In this document: piece after piece, positions 17,015-27,087 of the stretch | Numbering within the stretch: position 1 is the first letter of the stretch | Layout of the letters: the number at the start of each line of letters is the position of its first letter | Position numbers and translations under genes: made by a program | Notes under the pieces: model-generated | Seen by the model: the letters and a program-made list of their open reading frames with translations, nothing else | Databases searched by the model: none | What the model was told of the DNA's origin: nothing | NCBI RefSeq assembly: GCF_022865125.1 | Contig: NZ_CP094828.1 | Coordinates: 2,108,001-2,172,000 of the forward strand | From: Acuticoccus sp. I52.16.1 | Lineage (GTDB): Bacteria; Pseudomonadota; Alphaproteobacteria; Rhizobiales; Amorphaceae | DNA length: 64,000 nucleotides | Direction: 5' to 3'

Positions 17015-17695
17015 TCACCACGGCACCCGCTCGCCCCGCCAGTCGAAGAAGGACCCGGTGTCGGCGGGGGACAGACCGTCCAGCACCGACAATAGATCGG
17101 CGGCGGCCTGAGCGGGCGCGGCGGTCGGGTAGCGGTCGGCATAGGCGGCGGTGAAACCGGTGGCGACGGTGCCGGGGTGCAACGCGACCAGGATCGCCTC
17201 GGGGCGCGTGCGCCGCAGTTCGATCGCCGCCGTGCGCACGACCTGGTTCACCGCGGCCTTGGCGGTGCGGTAGCTGTACCAGCCGCCGAGCGCGTTGTCG
17301 CCGATGGAGCCGACGCGGGCCGACAGCACGCCGACCACCGCCCGCCCGTCACGCGGGACCAGCCGCAGCGCGTGCTTCAGCACCATCGCCGGCCCGATGG
17401 CGTTGACCTCGAACTGCCGGCGCATCGCGTCCGGCGTCAGCGCGCGGATGGTCTTTTCCGGCTCGGACCCGTCGATGACGAGCGCGCCGGTGGCGATCAG
17501 GATGTGCGCGAAGGGGCCGTGCAGCGTGCCGAGATGGCGCGCGACGCTCGCCTCGTCGGCGACGTCGAGGCCGTCGCCGGAGCGGGAGAGGCCGTGGACG
17601 GCGGCGCCCCGCGCGGCGAAGGCGGCCGCGAGGGCGGCGCCGATGCCGCCGCTGGCGCCGACGATCAGTGCGCGGTCGTTCCCGTCGCCCGGCAG
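17015..17695 (-). CDS. Short-chain dehydrogenase/reductase; no ATG/GTG/TTG start upstream of its cofactor motif
   Basis: NAD(P)-dependent SDR oxidoreductase. The complete fold is visible: Rossmann motif ALIVGASGGIGAAL, IATGALV in place of the NNAG region, catalytic Ser (VLSARVGS) and YRTAK. From the last in-frame stop inside the upstream hydroxylase gene to the glycine motif there is no ATG, GTG or TTG. The only near-cognate codon is CTG at 17693-17695, four bases after the hydroxylase stop; the first standard ATG (17425) would delete the Rossmann motif. Start by CTG with translational coupling, a frameshift joining it to the hydroxylase, or a sequence error are the options. Substrate unknown. 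Confidence 0.72.
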   Translation of the reverse strand: MPGDGNDRALIVGASGGIGAALAAAFAARGAAVHGLSRSGDGLDVADEASVARHLGTLHGPFAHILIATGALVIDGSEPEKTIRALTPDAMRRQFEVNAIGPAMVLKHALRLVPRDGRAVVGVLSARVGSIGDNALGGWYSYRTAKAAVNQVVRTAAIELRRTRPEAILVALHPGTVATGFTAAYADRYPTAAPAQAAADLLSVLDGLSPADTGSFFDWRGERVPW

Positions 17696-17699
17696 GCGA

Positions 17700-18356
17700 T
17701 CAGGCCGCGGCGGCGCGGCGGCCCTTCCACGTGGTGCGGAATAGGGTGTCCCAGATGGAGGTCGTCACGCCGTAGTTCACCGTTTCGTCGCGGTGGTGGT
17801 GGATCGCGTGGTGCCGCTTCAAATGCGCCGCATAGAACCACTTCATCGGCATGAAATGGCAGGCCGAATGGGTGAATTCGTAGAGCAGGTAGCCGATCTG
17901 GATGCCGGCCGTGAACGTCAGGCTCAGCGGCAGCGAGCCGAACACCGGCCAGAAGAAGACCACCCCGAAGAGCGACGGCCAGGTGAAGAACTTGAGCATG
18001 TGGATGCCGTCCTCGCGGAAACGCGACGGCTTGTTATGGTGGGCCCTGTGGCCCGGGAAGATCTTGCGGATCGCCTTGAGCACCGGCCGCTCCGGCTCCC
18101 AGTGCAGCACGAAGCGATGAAGCAGATATTCGAGGAACGTCCAATAGAAGACGCCGACGGCGAACAGCCCGACCATGATCAGCGGGTCGATGCCCAAGGC
18201 AAGCGCGGTGCCGAGGTAGAGGATGGTGAGGCCCATCACGCCGCAAAAGACGGCGGTCAGCCCCTCGGCGCGGATCATCGCGACGGGTGACATCTGGCCG
18301 ACGATCGGCTTCGGCGCACTGTCCGATGCGGCTTGGGTCTGCGTGGCGTCGGTCAT
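17700..18356 (-). CDS. Fatty-acid-hydroxylase/sterol-desaturase superfamily membrane protein
   Basis: Di-iron membrane oxygenase, 218 residues from ATG 18356 (GGGGA six bases upstream). Hydrophobic helices surround the histidine clusters HRFVLHW, HRAHH and HLKRHHAIHHH. These match the FA_hydroxylase family, whose members hydroxylate lipids, sterols or carotenoids; the substrate is not readable. It directly precedes the SDR and the two probably work on the same lipid. Confidence 0.9.
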   Translation of the reverse strand: MTDATQTQAASDSAPKPIVGQMSPVAMIRAEGLTAVFCGVMGLTILYLGTALALGIDPLIMVGLFAVGVFYWTFLEYLLHRFVLHWEPERPVLKAIRKIFPGHRAHHNKPSRFREDGIHMLKFFTWPSLFGVVFFWPVFGSLPLSLTFTAGIQIGYLLYEFTHSACHFMPMKWFYAAHLKRHHAIHHHRDETVNYGVTTSIWDTLFRTTWKGRRAAAA

Positions 18357-18578
18357 GGCGATCCCCAAATTGGATCCGAACAGTCGTCTTTTGCCTGCGA
18401 TACGCCTCCGGCGCAACAGTCGTACGACGACGGTCAGGGTTGCCCTACGCGGAGCTTTGTGAAAATCGTGATGCAGTACGGCAACGTTTACAAGACAATG
18501 CTGCCGTCCGCCATCCTCGACAGTTCAACATTCGCCGTCGTTTGCTAGTCTGACTGCAACCCAAGGATCGCCTGACCG

Positions 18579-19679
18579 ATGAATGCCGTCATCAGCCCTG
18601 ACAATCTGAGTGAGATGCAGGCCTCGATCGAGGCCGAGATTGCCGCGGCGAGGGACGAGGCGTCATTGGACGAGGTCCGGGTCGCCGCGCTCGGCAAGAA
18701 GGGCAGCGTCTCGGAGCGGATGAAGACGCTGGGCGCGATGAGCCCGGACGAGCGCAAGGTGATGGGCCCGGCCCTCAACGGCCTGAAGCAGGCGATCACC
18801 GAGGCGATCGGCGCCCGCCGCGAGGCTTTGAAGACCGCCGCGCTGGAGCGCCAGCTGGTCGAGGAGCGGCTGGACGTCACGCTCGACCCGCGGCCGACCG
18901 GGCTGGCCCGCGGCCGCATCCACCCCATCAGCCAGGTGTGGGAGGAGCTTTCGGCGATCTTCGCCGACCTCGGCTTCCGCGTCGCCGAGGGGCCGGACAT
19001 CGAGACCGACGATCTCAACTTCACCAAGCTGAATTTCCCCGAGGGTCACCCCGCGCGGGACATGCACGACACCTTCTTCCTGCCGCAGCGGCCGGACGGG
19101 ACGCGGCGCCTGCTGCGCACGCATACGAGCCCGGTGCAGATCCGCACCATGCTGAAGCAGAAGCCGCCGATCCGGATCATCGCCCCCGGCCGCACCTACC
19201 GCTGCGATTCGGACCAGACGCACACGCCGATGTTCCACCAGGTCGAGGGCCTCGTGGTCGACAAGGAGAGCCACGTCGGTCACCTGAAATGGGTGCTGAC
19301 GGAGTTCTGCCGCGCCTTCTTCGAGGTCGAGGACGCGGCGATGCGCTTCCGTCCGTCCTACTTCCCGTTCACCGAGCCGTCATACGAAGTCGATATTCGT
19401 TGCCGCCGGTCGGCCGACGGCATCGAGCTCGGCGTCGGCGACGACTGGCTGGAGATTTTGGGGTCCGGCATGGTCCACCCCAACGTTCTGGCCAATTGCG
19501 GGCTCGATCCGGACGTTTACCAGGGCTTTGCTTGGGGCATGGGCATCGATCGTATCGCCATGTTGAAGTATGGCATGCCCGACCTTCGCGACCTATTTGA
19601 GGGCGACGCGCGGTGGCTCACCCATTACGGGTTCCAGCCGCTCGACCGTCCATCTCTCGCCGGAGGCCTCTCTAGGTGA
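18579..19679 (+). CDS. pheS: Phenylalanine--tRNA ligase alpha subunit
   Basis: Class II aminoacyl-tRNA synthetase, 366 residues. An N-terminal coiled coil (1-100) binds tRNA. The catalytic motifs are visible: [31 protein letters not shown] (motif 2 region), FHQVEGL, and motif 3 [17 protein letters not shown]. Partner is PheT, encoded 620 bases downstream. Unusually, a lipoprotein gene separates them, with its GTG start overlapping the pheS stop. Confidence 0.97.
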   Translation: MNAVISPDNLSEMQASIEAEIAAARDEASLDEVRVAALGKKGSVSERMKTLGAMSPDERKVMGPALNGLKQAITEAIGARREALKTAALERQLVEERLDVTLDPRPTGLARGRIHPISQVWEELSAIFADLGFRVAEGPDIETDDLNFTKLNFPEGHPARDMHDTFFLPQRPDGTRRLLRTHTSPVQIRTMLKQKPPIRIIAPGRTYRCDSDQTHTPMFHQVEGLVVDKESHVGHLKWVLTEFCRAFFEVEDAAMRFRPSYFPFTEPSYEVDIRCRRSADGIELGVGDDWLEILGSGMVHPNVLANCGLDPDVYQGFAWGMGIDRIAMLKYGMPDLRDLFEGDARWLTHYGFQPLDRPSLAGGLSR

Positions 19680-20266
19680 AACGACTTGCGGCCGCTGTCG
19701 CCATCGCATCGGCCGTAACGCTCGTCGGTTGCTCGACACCGCCGACGGATGTCCGGATTTCGACCTACAAGGTGTCCGGCAACTCGCTGTCCTCGCTGGA
19801 GCGCTCGCTGAGCGTCCACGGGCCGACGGTTCCGGGAACCCAGGGGCGCGCCTTCGCCGCGGTGGAGACGACGTTCCTGCACAACTTCGAGCCGGTTGAG
19901 GCGGGCGGGCGTTGCCGCTATAGCCGCAACGGCCGCGTCGGCATCCGCTCCGACGTCATCCTCCCGGAGTGGCGCCAGCGAGACCGGGCGTCGCCCGACC
20001 TCAGAGCCAAGTGGGATGTGATCTCGCAATACGCGGTGATCCACGAAGCCGGGCACATAAAGATCAGTCAGAAATATGCGCGCATTTTAGAGACTGCTTA
20101 TAAAAATGCCTCCGCGCCTACTTGTGAGGCATTGGATGCACAAATGGCAGCCACTATAAGGCCAATCGCAGCCTCACACGTTGCGGAGCAGGAAGAGTTC
20201 GATAGAACGGACGCTCCCCGCTTCCAGCGCTACCTGCGTCGGTACGGGTACACTGCCGGCAGCTAA
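19676..20266 (+). CDS. DUF922-type lipoprotein, putative zinc protease
   Basis: 196 residues. Lipoprotein signal ending in VTLVGC at about residue 19, followed by a DUF922-like domain. A metalloprotease motif HEAGH (in [12 protein letters not shown]) lies near residue 124, and EQEEF further on may supply another ligand. An envelope zinc protease is the best reading; substrate unknown. The GTG start overlaps the pheS stop (GTGA), so it is translated by coupling, and pheT follows after 36 bases. Bases 20040-20170 use A/T-rich codons (ATT TTA, TAT AAA AAT, ATA) that the neighbouring genes almost never use, which hints at a different origin for this segment. Confidence 0.8.
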   Translation: MKRLAAAVAIASAVTLVGCSTPPTDVRISTYKVSGNSLSSLERSLSVHGPTVPGTQGRAFAAVETTFLHNFEPVEAGGRCRYSRNGRVGIRSDVILPEWRQRDRASPDLRAKWDVISQYAVIHEAGHIKISQKYARILETAYKNASAPTCEALDAQMAATIRPIAASHVAEQEEFDRTDAPRFQRYLRRYGYTAGS

Positions 20267-20302
20267 GTCCCTCGCTCAGAAAGCTCGCGAGACCCGCGAT
20301 CC

Positions 20303-22702
20303 ATGAAGTTTACATTGTCCTGGTTGAAGGACCATCTGGAGACGGATGCGTCCATCGACACCATCGTTGATCAACTGACGGCGATCGGCCTCGAGGTCGA
20401 GGGCGTGGAAGACCGCGCCGCCGCCCTCGCTCCGTTCCGCATCGCCCGTGTGGTCGACGCCAAGCAGCATCCCAACGCGGACCGCCTGCGCGTCCTCACC
20501 GTGGACCCGGGCGACGGGTCCGCCGTGCAGGTGGTGTGCGGCGCGCCGAACGCGCGCGCCGGGCTGGTGGGCGTCTTCGCCGCGCCGGGGACCCACATCC
20601 CCGGCACCGGCGTGGACCTGTCCATCGGCTCCATCCGCGGGGTCGAGAGCCGCGGCATGATGCTGTCCGAGCGCGAGATGGGCCTGTCGGAGGACCACGA
20701 CGGCATCGTCGACCTGCCGCAGGACGCCCCCGTCGGCACGCCCTACGTGGAGTGGGCCGACGTCGGCGACCCGGTGATCGAGATCGGCGTGACGCCGAAC
20801 CGCGCGGACTGTCTCGGCATCCGGGGGATCGCGCGCGATCTCGCCGCTGCCGGCCTCGGCACGCTGAAGTCGCTGGAGGTGGCCCCCTTCGCCGCCGACG
20901 GCAGCCCTGCGCCGACCGTGACAATCGCGGCCGACGACCTCTGCCCCGCGTTCGCCCTGCGGCTGATCGAGGGTGTCAGCAACGGTCCCTCGCCCGACTG
21001 GATGCAGCGGCGGCTGGTGTCGATCGGTCTGCGCCCGATCAACGCGCTGGTCGACGTCACCAACTACCTCACCTACGACGTCGGCCGCCCGCTGCACGTC
21101 TTCGACGCGGATAAGGTGGCCGGCGATCTCGTCGTGCGCCGCGCCCAGGACGGCGAGCGGTTCGAGGCGCTCGACACGCGGACCTACACCCTGTCGCCCG
21201 AGATGGTGGTGATCGCGGACGACAACGGCGTCGAATCGCTGGGCGGCATCATGGGCGGCGAGGCCTCCGGCTCCTCCGAGACGACGACGCGCGTGCTGGT
21301 GGAATCGGCCCTGTGGGATCCGATCAACATCGCCCGCACGGGCCGGACGCTGGGCATCCACTCCGATGCGCGGCACCGCTTCGAGCGCGGCGTCGACGCG
21401 GAGTTCACCCTCCCCGGCCTCGACTATGCGACGCGGCTGATCCTCGACCTGTGCGGCGGGACCGCCGGGCCGGTGCAGCTCGCCGGTGCGGTGCCCGACA
21501 CGGCGCGGACGATCGCGTTTCCGGCGACCGAGGTCGCGCGCCTCTCCGGCCTCGACGTCGACGAGGAGAAGCAGGCCGAGGTACTCGAGCGTCTGGGCTT
21601 CGCGGTCACACGCGCCGAAGGGACATGGACGGTCAGGACGCCGAGCTGGCGGGCCGACGTCGAGGGCAAGGCGGACCTCGTCGAGGAGATCGTCCGCATC
21701 GTCGGCATCGACGATGTAGCGCCGATGCCGCTGGTGCGCGTCGACCCGGTGGCGCCGAAGGTGCTGACCACGCTGCAGCAGCGGATCGCGACCGTGCGTC
21801 GCGCGCTCGCCTCGCAGGGGATGACGGAGGCCGTCACATGGTCCTTCGTCAGCCACGAGGACGCGTTGGCGTTCGGCGGCGGGCAATCCTCGCTGCAACT
21901 CGCCAACCCGATCGCCGAGGCGCTGTCGGACATGCGGCCGAGCCTGCTGGCCGGGCTGGTGCGGGCGGTCACGCGCAACGTCAATCGCGGCCATCCGGAC
22001 CTCGCCCTCTTCGAGGTGGGTCAGGTGTTCGCCGGCGACGAGCCCGCCGACCAGACGACGCAGGCCGCGGGCGTGCGCCAGGGCCGCAACACGCCGGCGA
22101 CGCTCGGCCGCCACTGGGACGGCGACGAGACGGCCGACGTGTTCGACGCCAAGTCCGACATCATGGCCGCCCTGACCGCGATCGGCGGGCCGGCCGATCG
22201 GGCCGAGATCACCCGCGACGCGCCGCCGCACTATCATCCAGGACGCTCCGGGACCCTGCGCCTGGGCTCCAACATCCTGGGCCACTTTGGTGAGCTGCAC
22301 CCGGCGGTGCTGGCGGCGATGGACGCCCCCGAGCGCCTGGTCGCCTTCGAGCTGACGATGGAGAAGGTGCCCGAACCGCGCCGCAAGGCGACGAAGAAGC
22401 CGAACTACTCGGCCTCGCAGCTGATGCCGGTCCGGCGCGACTTCGCGTTCGTGGTCCCGGAGGACATCGACGCGCGGGCGATCACCCGCGCCGCGCGCAG
22501 CGCCCGCAAGGACCTCGTGTCCGACGTCGCGGTGTTCGACGTCTACCGTGGGGTGGGCGTGCCGGACGGGCAGAAGTCGGTCGCGGTCGAGGCGGTGCTG
22601 CAACCGAAGGACCGCACGCTGACGGACGACGACATCGACAAGGTCTCGGCCGACATCATCGCCGCGGTGACGAAGGCGACGGGCGCGACCCTGCGCGCCT
22701 GA
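20303..22702 (+). CDS. pheT: Phenylalanine--tRNA ligase beta subunit
   Basis: 799 residues, normal length. Order of domains: N-terminal tRNA-binding EMAP-type domain (about 40-150), B1/B3-B4 editing domain (about 210-390), B5 helix-turn-helix (about 400-475), class II-like core (about 490-690) and the C-terminal ferredoxin-fold anticodon-binding domain (about 705-799, [14 protein letters not shown]). Forms the alpha2-beta2 enzyme with PheS and hydrolyses mischarged Tyr-tRNA. Confidence 0.97.
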   Translation: MKFTLSWLKDHLETDASIDTIVDQLTAIGLEVEGVEDRAAALAPFRIARVVDAKQHPNADRLRVLTVDPGDGSAVQVVCGAPNARAGLVGVFAAPGTHIPGTGVDLSIGSIRGVESRGMMLSEREMGLSEDHDGIVDLPQDAPVGTPYVEWADVGDPVIEIGVTPNRADCLGIRGIARDLAAAGLGTLKSLEVAPFAADGSPAPTVTIAADDLCPAFALRLIEGVSNGPSPDWMQRRLVSIGLRPINALVDVTNYLTYDVGRPLHVFDADKVAGDLVVRRAQDGERFEALDTRTYTLSPEMVVIADDNGVESLGGIMGGEASGSSETTTRVLVESALWDPINIARTGRTLGIHSDARHRFERGVDAEFTLPGLDYATRLILDLCGGTAGPVQLAGAVPDTARTIAFPATEVARLSGLDVDEEKQAEVLERLGFAVTRAEGTWTVRTPSWRADVEGKADLVEEIVRIVGIDDVAPMPLVRVDPVAPKVLTTLQQRIATVRRALASQGMTEAVTWSFVSHEDALAFGGGQSSLQLANPIAEALSDMRPSLLAGLVRAVTRNVNRGHPDLALFEVGQVFAGDEPADQTTQAAGVRQGRNTPATLGRHWDGDETADVFDAKSDIMAALTAIGGPADRAEITRDAPPHYHPGRSGTLRLGSNILGHFGELHPAVLAAMDAPERLVAFELTMEKVPEPRRKATKKPNYSASQLMPVRRDFAFVVPEDIDARAITRAARSARKDLVSDVAVFDVYRGVGVPDGQKSVAVEAVLQPKDRTLTDDDIDKVSADIIAAVTKATGATLRA

Positions 22703-22838
22703 GCGACGGGGGGCCGGCCCCGCCGGCTCCCAGCCTGACCCGAACATTGGGGCACACGGTGTGCGCGGGCGCGCCTCGCTTGCGGCGGACGGCTGCGACC
22801 TTTACCTGTTCCGCGGCGGACACAGACAAAGGCGGACC

Positions 22839-23129
22839 ATGGCCTCCCTTCTCACCCTCATCCTCAAAGTCATTCAGATCTATCAGTGGATCGTGATCGC
22901 GTCCGCGATCTTCTCGTGGCTGTACGCCTTCAACGTGGTCAACCCGCGCAACCAGATCGTCGAGACCATCGGTCGCACGCTCTACCGCCTGACCGAGCCC
23001 GCGCTGCGCCCCATCCGCCGCATCCTGCCGGACCTCGGAGGGATCGACCTGTCGCCGATCGTCCTCCTGCTGGGCCTCTATTTCCTGCAGCTCATCATCG
23101 TCAACAACTTCGGCACCCTCGCCTACTGA
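22839..23129 (+). CDS. YggT-family membrane protein
   Basis: 96 residues. Two hydrophobic segments (about 5-30 and 65-90) flank the family motif [20 protein letters not shown], then [19 protein letters not shown]. YggT proteins are linked to osmotic tolerance and to cell-division or membrane-assembly clusters, but the activity is unknown. ATG 22839 is chosen because it fits the family N-terminus; upstream frame is not conserved-looking. Confidence 0.92.
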   Translation: MASLLTLILKVIQIYQWIVIASAIFSWLYAFNVVNPRNQIVETIGRTLYRLTEPALRPIRRILPDLGGIDLSPIVLLLGLYFLQLIIVNNFGTLAY

Positions 23130-23139
23130 GCGACGCGGA

Positions 23140-23183
23140 GGGCGGGGGTCGACCCTCGCCCGGATGCCCGCCGGCGGGCATCC
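23140..23183. terminator. Two abutting 22-base palindromes between convergent genes
   Basis: Bases 23140-23161 form an 11-bp palindrome with one G-T pair centred on GTCGAC. Bases 23162-23183 form a perfect 11-bp palindrome centred on GCCGGC. They touch without a spacer and lie between the YggT gene and the convergent Trm112-like gene. A two-way terminator is the simplest reading, although no T tracts flank them. Confidence 0.55.
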
Positions 23184-23235
23184 CGTGCCGTTCGCGCGCC
23201 GCCGAATGGCGCGGCGGCGTCCCCGCGTCCGCGGG

Positions 23236-23418
23236 CTATTCGGTGCTGCGGGCTTCGTCCGGAATCATGATGGGGATGCCGTCGCGGATCGGGTAGGCGA
23301 GCTTGGCCTTGTCGGAGATCAGCTCGTTCGCCGCCGCGTCGTAGCGCAGCGTCGACTTCGTGACCGGGCAGACCAGCAGCTCCAGGAGCTTCGGGTCGAT
23401 CTTGTGTTCCTCAACCAT
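23236..23418 (-). CDS. Trm112-family (UPF0434/YcaR-like) protein
   Basis: 60 residues from ATG 23418 with GAGGAA seven bases upstream. It has the family pattern [17 protein letters not shown] and [18 protein letters not shown]. Only one cysteine of the zinc pair (CPVT instead of CPxC) remains. In other organisms Trm112 proteins activate methyltransferases; the bacterial role is unproven. Last gene of a leftward run that begins upstream with the LON-domain and thioredoxin genes. Confidence 0.92.
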   Translation of the reverse strand: MVEEHKIDPKLLELLVCPVTKSTLRYDAAANELISDKAKLAYPIRDGIPIMIPDEARSTE

Positions 23419-23491
23419 CGTGTTCCTCAAAGCGAGGCGCACCGCGCCTCTTCAACGTGCGGACCGGACGCGCGTTCGGTTCGGGCGTCCG

Positions 23492-24172
23492 TCAGTTCAG
23501 TACGGGTTCGTCGCCGGATTGGCGGGCCACTTCCATCTCTGTGATGGCGACCAGCGTCGCGGCGCGGGCGGCGAGATCGGGCGCCTCCAGCAACGCCTGC
23601 TTCTCGGCCGGGCCGTAGGGGCTCATCATCGCCAGCGTGTTGACCAGCGCCTCGTTGGAGGCCGAACGCACGGACTTCCAGTCGGCCTCGAGGTCGTTGG
23701 CGTCGAGATAGGACTGGAAGGCGCGAATCAACGCGTCGCGATCGACGTCCGCCTCGCAGGCGTCGGTCAGGAGATCGGACTTGAAGCGCTCGGCGGAAAT
23801 GCGGCACTTGCGGTATGGGAGCGGGGTCGGCAGCTCCTCCAGGACCGTGAACCGGCACACGCCGCCGAGCTGGATCAGATACCGCCCGTCCCCGGACTCC
23901 TGGTAGGAGACGATGCGGCCGAGCGCCCCGACCTGACACAGCGCCGGCTCCTCGACGCTCTCGTCATCGGCGTCGGCGCCGAAGCGCGGCTGCACCATGC
24001 CGATGACGCGGTCGCCCGCCATCACGTCGTCGATCATCTTGACGTAGCGCGGCTCGAAGATGTTGAGCGGCAAGTGGGCGCGTGGGAGGAGCAGGGCGCC
24101 GGATAACGGAAACACCGGCACGATGGACGGAATCTCGTCGACGGTCTCGTAGAGCGCATTACCGATGCGCAT
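23492..24172 (-). CDS. LON peptidase substrate-binding-domain protein
   Basis: 226 residues that resemble only the N-terminal substrate-binding domain of Lon (IPSIVPVFPLSGALLLPRAH, LNIFEPRYVKMIDDVMAGD, IGMVQPR, GRIVSYQESGDGRYLIQLGG). There is no AAA+ or protease domain. Such stand-alone proteins are common in alphaproteobacteria and usually sit beside a thioredoxin-TPR gene, as here (27 bases). Function unknown; a substrate-recognition or chaperone-related role is inference. Confidence 0.93.
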   Translation of the reverse strand: MRIGNALYETVDEIPSIVPVFPLSGALLLPRAHLPLNIFEPRYVKMIDDVMAGDRVIGMVQPRFGADADDESVEEPALCQVGALGRIVSYQESGDGRYLIQLGGVCRFTVLEELPTPLPYRKCRISAERFKSDLLTDACEADVDRDALIRAFQSYLDANDLEADWKSVRSASNEALVNTLAMMSPYGPAEKQALLEAPDLAARAATLVAITEMEVARQSGDEPVLN

Positions 24173-24199
24173 GATCGTCCTCCTCGCGTTCGCGTGGTG

Positions 24200-25135
24200 T
24201 CAGGCGAACAGGATCGACGCCATCTTGCGGCGTCCGGCCGCGGTCGCGGGGTCCTTGGGGCCCCAGGCATCGAAGAAGTTCATCAGCTCCTGGCGTGCGG
24301 CTCCCTCGTTCCACTCGCGGTCCCGCCGCAGAATCTCGATCAGCTCGGCGACGGCGCCCAGCTTGTCGCCTTCTCCGGCGAGGGCGACGGCGTACTCGAA
24401 GCGCGCCTGATGATCGTTCGGGTCGGCGTCCACCTTGGCCTTGAGGTCGGCGGCACCGCCGAGCGCGGCGGCCTGATCGGCGAGGCCGATGGCCTTGCCC
24501 AGCGCCTCGACGGCGGGGTCGGCGCGCATGGCGTCGGGAATCTGGCTGAAGATGTCCTTGGCCTGCTCGATGTTGCCGGACGAAAGGCTGACCATGCCGA
24601 GCCCGGCGATCGCCTCGGTATTCTCCGGGTCGATCTGGAGGACCTGGCTGTAGAGCATCAGCGCCTGCTCGTACTCGCCGGCCTGGTGGGCGGTGGCGGC
24701 CTGCTCCATCATCTCGGCGACGCCGTCGTCGGCCGGGCCGGCGATGCGTTCGAGGAACTGCTTGATCTGTCCCTCGGTCTGCGCGCCGACGAAGCCGTCC
24801 ATCGGCTGGCCCTGGCGGAAGGCGATGACCGCCGGGATCGAGCGGATGCCGAGCTGGCCGGCGATCTCGGGATGCTCGTCGATGTTCATCTTGACGAGCT
24901 TGACCGCGCCCTTGGTGGCGGCGACGGCCTTCTCCAGGATCGGCGCGAGCTGCTTGCACGGCCCGCACCACGGCGCCCAGAAGTCGACCAGCACCGGCAC
25001 GTCGCGCGAGGCCTCCACCACGTCGGCCATGAAGGTCTGCGTCGTGGTCTCGACCACGTCGCCGGGCGCCGCCGCGGACGGCGTGCTCGGAGTGGAGGAA
25101 AGCTGCTGTCCGCCGGGACCCAACAGGGTGCTCAT
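24200..25135 (-). CDS. Thioredoxin-TPR co-chaperone (CnoX/YbbN family)
   Basis: 311 residues. A thioredoxin fold (about 30-140) carries the redox-active WCGPC with Cys57 and Cys60, followed by a helical TPR region (about 150-311; AGEYEQALMLYSQVLQIDPEN). This layout matches CnoX, a chaperedoxin that protects proteins from oxidation and hands them to GroEL. E. coli CnoX lacks a working CXXC, whereas this protein has the intact pair, so disulfide exchange is plausible. Start ATG 25135 fits best; ATG 25147 is possible. Confidence 0.93.
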   Translation of the reverse strand: MSTLLGPGGQQLSSTPSTPSAAAPGDVVETTTQTFMADVVEASRDVPVLVDFWAPWCGPCKQLAPILEKAVAATKGAVKLVKMNIDEHPEIAGQLGIRSIPAVIAFRQGQPMDGFVGAQTEGQIKQFLERIAGPADDGVAEMMEQAATAHQAGEYEQALMLYSQVLQIDPENTEAIAGLGMVSLSSGNIEQAKDIFSQIPDAMRADPAVEALGKAIGLADQAAALGGAADLKAKVDADPNDHQARFEYAVALAGEGDKLGAVAELIEILRRDREWNEGAARQELMNFFDAWGPKDPATAAGRRKMASILFA

Positions 25136-25213
25136 ACGTTGTCCCATTCGCCTTGTCGTTCGTGGAAACATGGGCTCGCGACCGCCCAAGACAATCGGTC
25201 CGAGGCGAAACTC

Positions 25214-25753
25214 TTACGCGTCCGCGTCCGGCGCGGGAAGCGTCATGACGTCCGGCTCGTGTCCGGCGCGGCGCAGGATCTCGAACAGCTCCGCACGCGC
25301 GAGCGTCACCGTGGCCGTATTACGCAAGGGGTGGACGTTGATGAGGTCCGCCTCGCCCAGCGCCTGGTGGAAGATGCAGCGCACGGTGCCGGCGTCGTCG
25401 TTGATGAGCGCCAGCGGCGTGACCGAGCCGGGCGTGACCCCCAGCATCGCCACCATCGCCTCCGCCGAGCCGAACGAGACGCGGCCCTTGGCGCCGATTA
25501 CGGTGTGGATGCGCTTGAGGTCGATCGCCGCATCCTCCGGCGCCGTCACCAGGAAGTAGGCCCCCTTCTTGTCCTTCAGGAAGAGGTTCTTGGTGTGCAG
25601 GCCCGGGATGGTGCCGCGCAGCTCCACCGCCGAATCGACGGTGAAGGCCGCCTCGTGCTCCACCGTCGGCGGGTCGATGCCGAGCGCGGCGAAGGCTTCG
25701 GCCAGACGGTCGAAGCCTCGCGGTGCCGCGTCGGGGCTCGCCCCTTCGCTCAA
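25214..25753 (-). CDS. YbaK/ProX-type aminoacyl-tRNA editing protein
   Basis: 179 residues. Free-standing editing domain that deacylates mischarged tRNA (Ala-tRNAPro in ProX). Family features: PPTVEHEAAFTVDSA, GLHTKNLFLKDKKG, GRVSFGSAEAMVAMLGVTPG, SVTPLALINDD and VHPLRNTATV. The TTG start at 25753 overlaps the stop of the FAD-subunit gene and has AAGG just upstream, so it is translated by coupling to the CO-dehydrogenase-like genes. Confidence 0.92.
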   Translation of the reverse strand: MSEGASPDAAPRGFDRLAEAFAALGIDPPTVEHEAAFTVDSAVELRGTIPGLHTKNLFLKDKKGAYFLVTAPEDAAIDLKRIHTVIGAKGRVSFGSAEAMVAMLGVTPGSVTPLALINDDAGTVRCIFHQALGEADLINVHPLRNTATVTLARAELFEILRRAGHEPDVMTLPAPDADA

Positions 25754-26547
25754 CCGGCCTTGGCGACCGCGCGGGCCGCCAGCACCGAGACGAGATGCGC
25801 GCGGTACTCGGCCGAGCCGTGAATGTCGGCGAGCATCGTCTCGGGGTCGATGGCGATGCCGGCGACCGCGTCGGCCGACCAGTGGGCGGCGAGCGCCTCT
25901 TCCATGGCGGTGACGCGGAAGACACCCTCGTTGCCCGAGCCGGTGACCGCGACGCGCGGACCGTCCGCCGTCATCGCCACGAACACCGCGCACAGGGCGT
26001 AGCGCGAGGCCGGGTTGCGGAACTTCTCGTAGGCGGCCTTCCGCGGCACCGGGAAGGAGATCTTTACGATGATCTCGTCCTCGTCGAGCGCGGTCTCGAA
26101 GATGCCCTGGAAGAACTCGTCCGCGGTGTAGGACCCCTTGGAGGTCGTCACCGTGGCGCCGAGGCCGAGCAGCGCGGCCGGGTAGTCCGCCGCCGGGTCG
26201 TTGTTGGCGACCGAGCCGCCCATCGTCCCCATGTTGCGCACCGCCGGGTCGCCGATGGTGGCGGCGAGGCCCGCCAGCGACGGCAGCACGCGCTGGATGT
26301 CGGCCGATTGGGCGATCTCGGAGTGGGTCGACGCCGCGCCGACGACGACCGTGTCGCCCTCGACGGTGATGCCCTTCAGCTCCGGGATCTTGGTGAGGTC
26401 GATCACGTCGGACGGAGCGGCGAGGCGCTGCTTCATCGTGGCGATCAGCGTCTGCCCGCCGCCGAGGAACTTGCCGTCCTCGGCCGCGGCGAGCTTGGCG
26501 ACGGCGTCGTGCAGCGAGGTCGCCTTGGTGTATTTCGTGGCGTACAT
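25750..26547 (-). CDS. CO/xanthine dehydrogenase-type FAD-binding (medium) subunit
   Basis: 265 residues. FAD-binding PCMH-type domain with the two flavin motifs (FLGGGQTLIATMKQRLAAPS and TMGGSVANNDPAADYPAALL), then the CO dehydrogenase flavoprotein C-terminal domain. It passes electrons between the [2Fe-2S] subunit and an acceptor in molybdenum hydroxylases. The small-subunit gene lies three bases upstream. No molybdopterin (large) subunit gene is in the window. Confidence 0.93.
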   Translation of the reverse strand: MYATKYTKATSLHDAVAKLAAAEDGKFLGGGQTLIATMKQRLAAPSDVIDLTKIPELKGITVEGDTVVVGAASTHSEIAQSADIQRVLPSLAGLAATIGDPAVRNMGTMGGSVANNDPAADYPAALLGLGATVTTSKGSYTADEFFQGIFETALDEDEIIVKISFPVPRKAAYEKFRNPASRYALCAVFVAMTADGPRVAVTGSGNEGVFRVTAMEEALAAHWSADAVAGIAIDPETMLADIHGSAEYRAHLVSVLAARAVAKAG

Positions 26548-26550
26548 CGC

Positions 26551-27039
<489 letters not shown>

Positions 27040-27087
27040 CGCTCCCCTCGCTCTCGGGCGCCCGGCGCCCTTTAGCGTTATTCCAAC

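Noticed and set aside
20276-22747. 823-codon minus-strand frame opposite pheT
   Set aside because: Antisense artefact of codon bias; pheT is complete with all domains.
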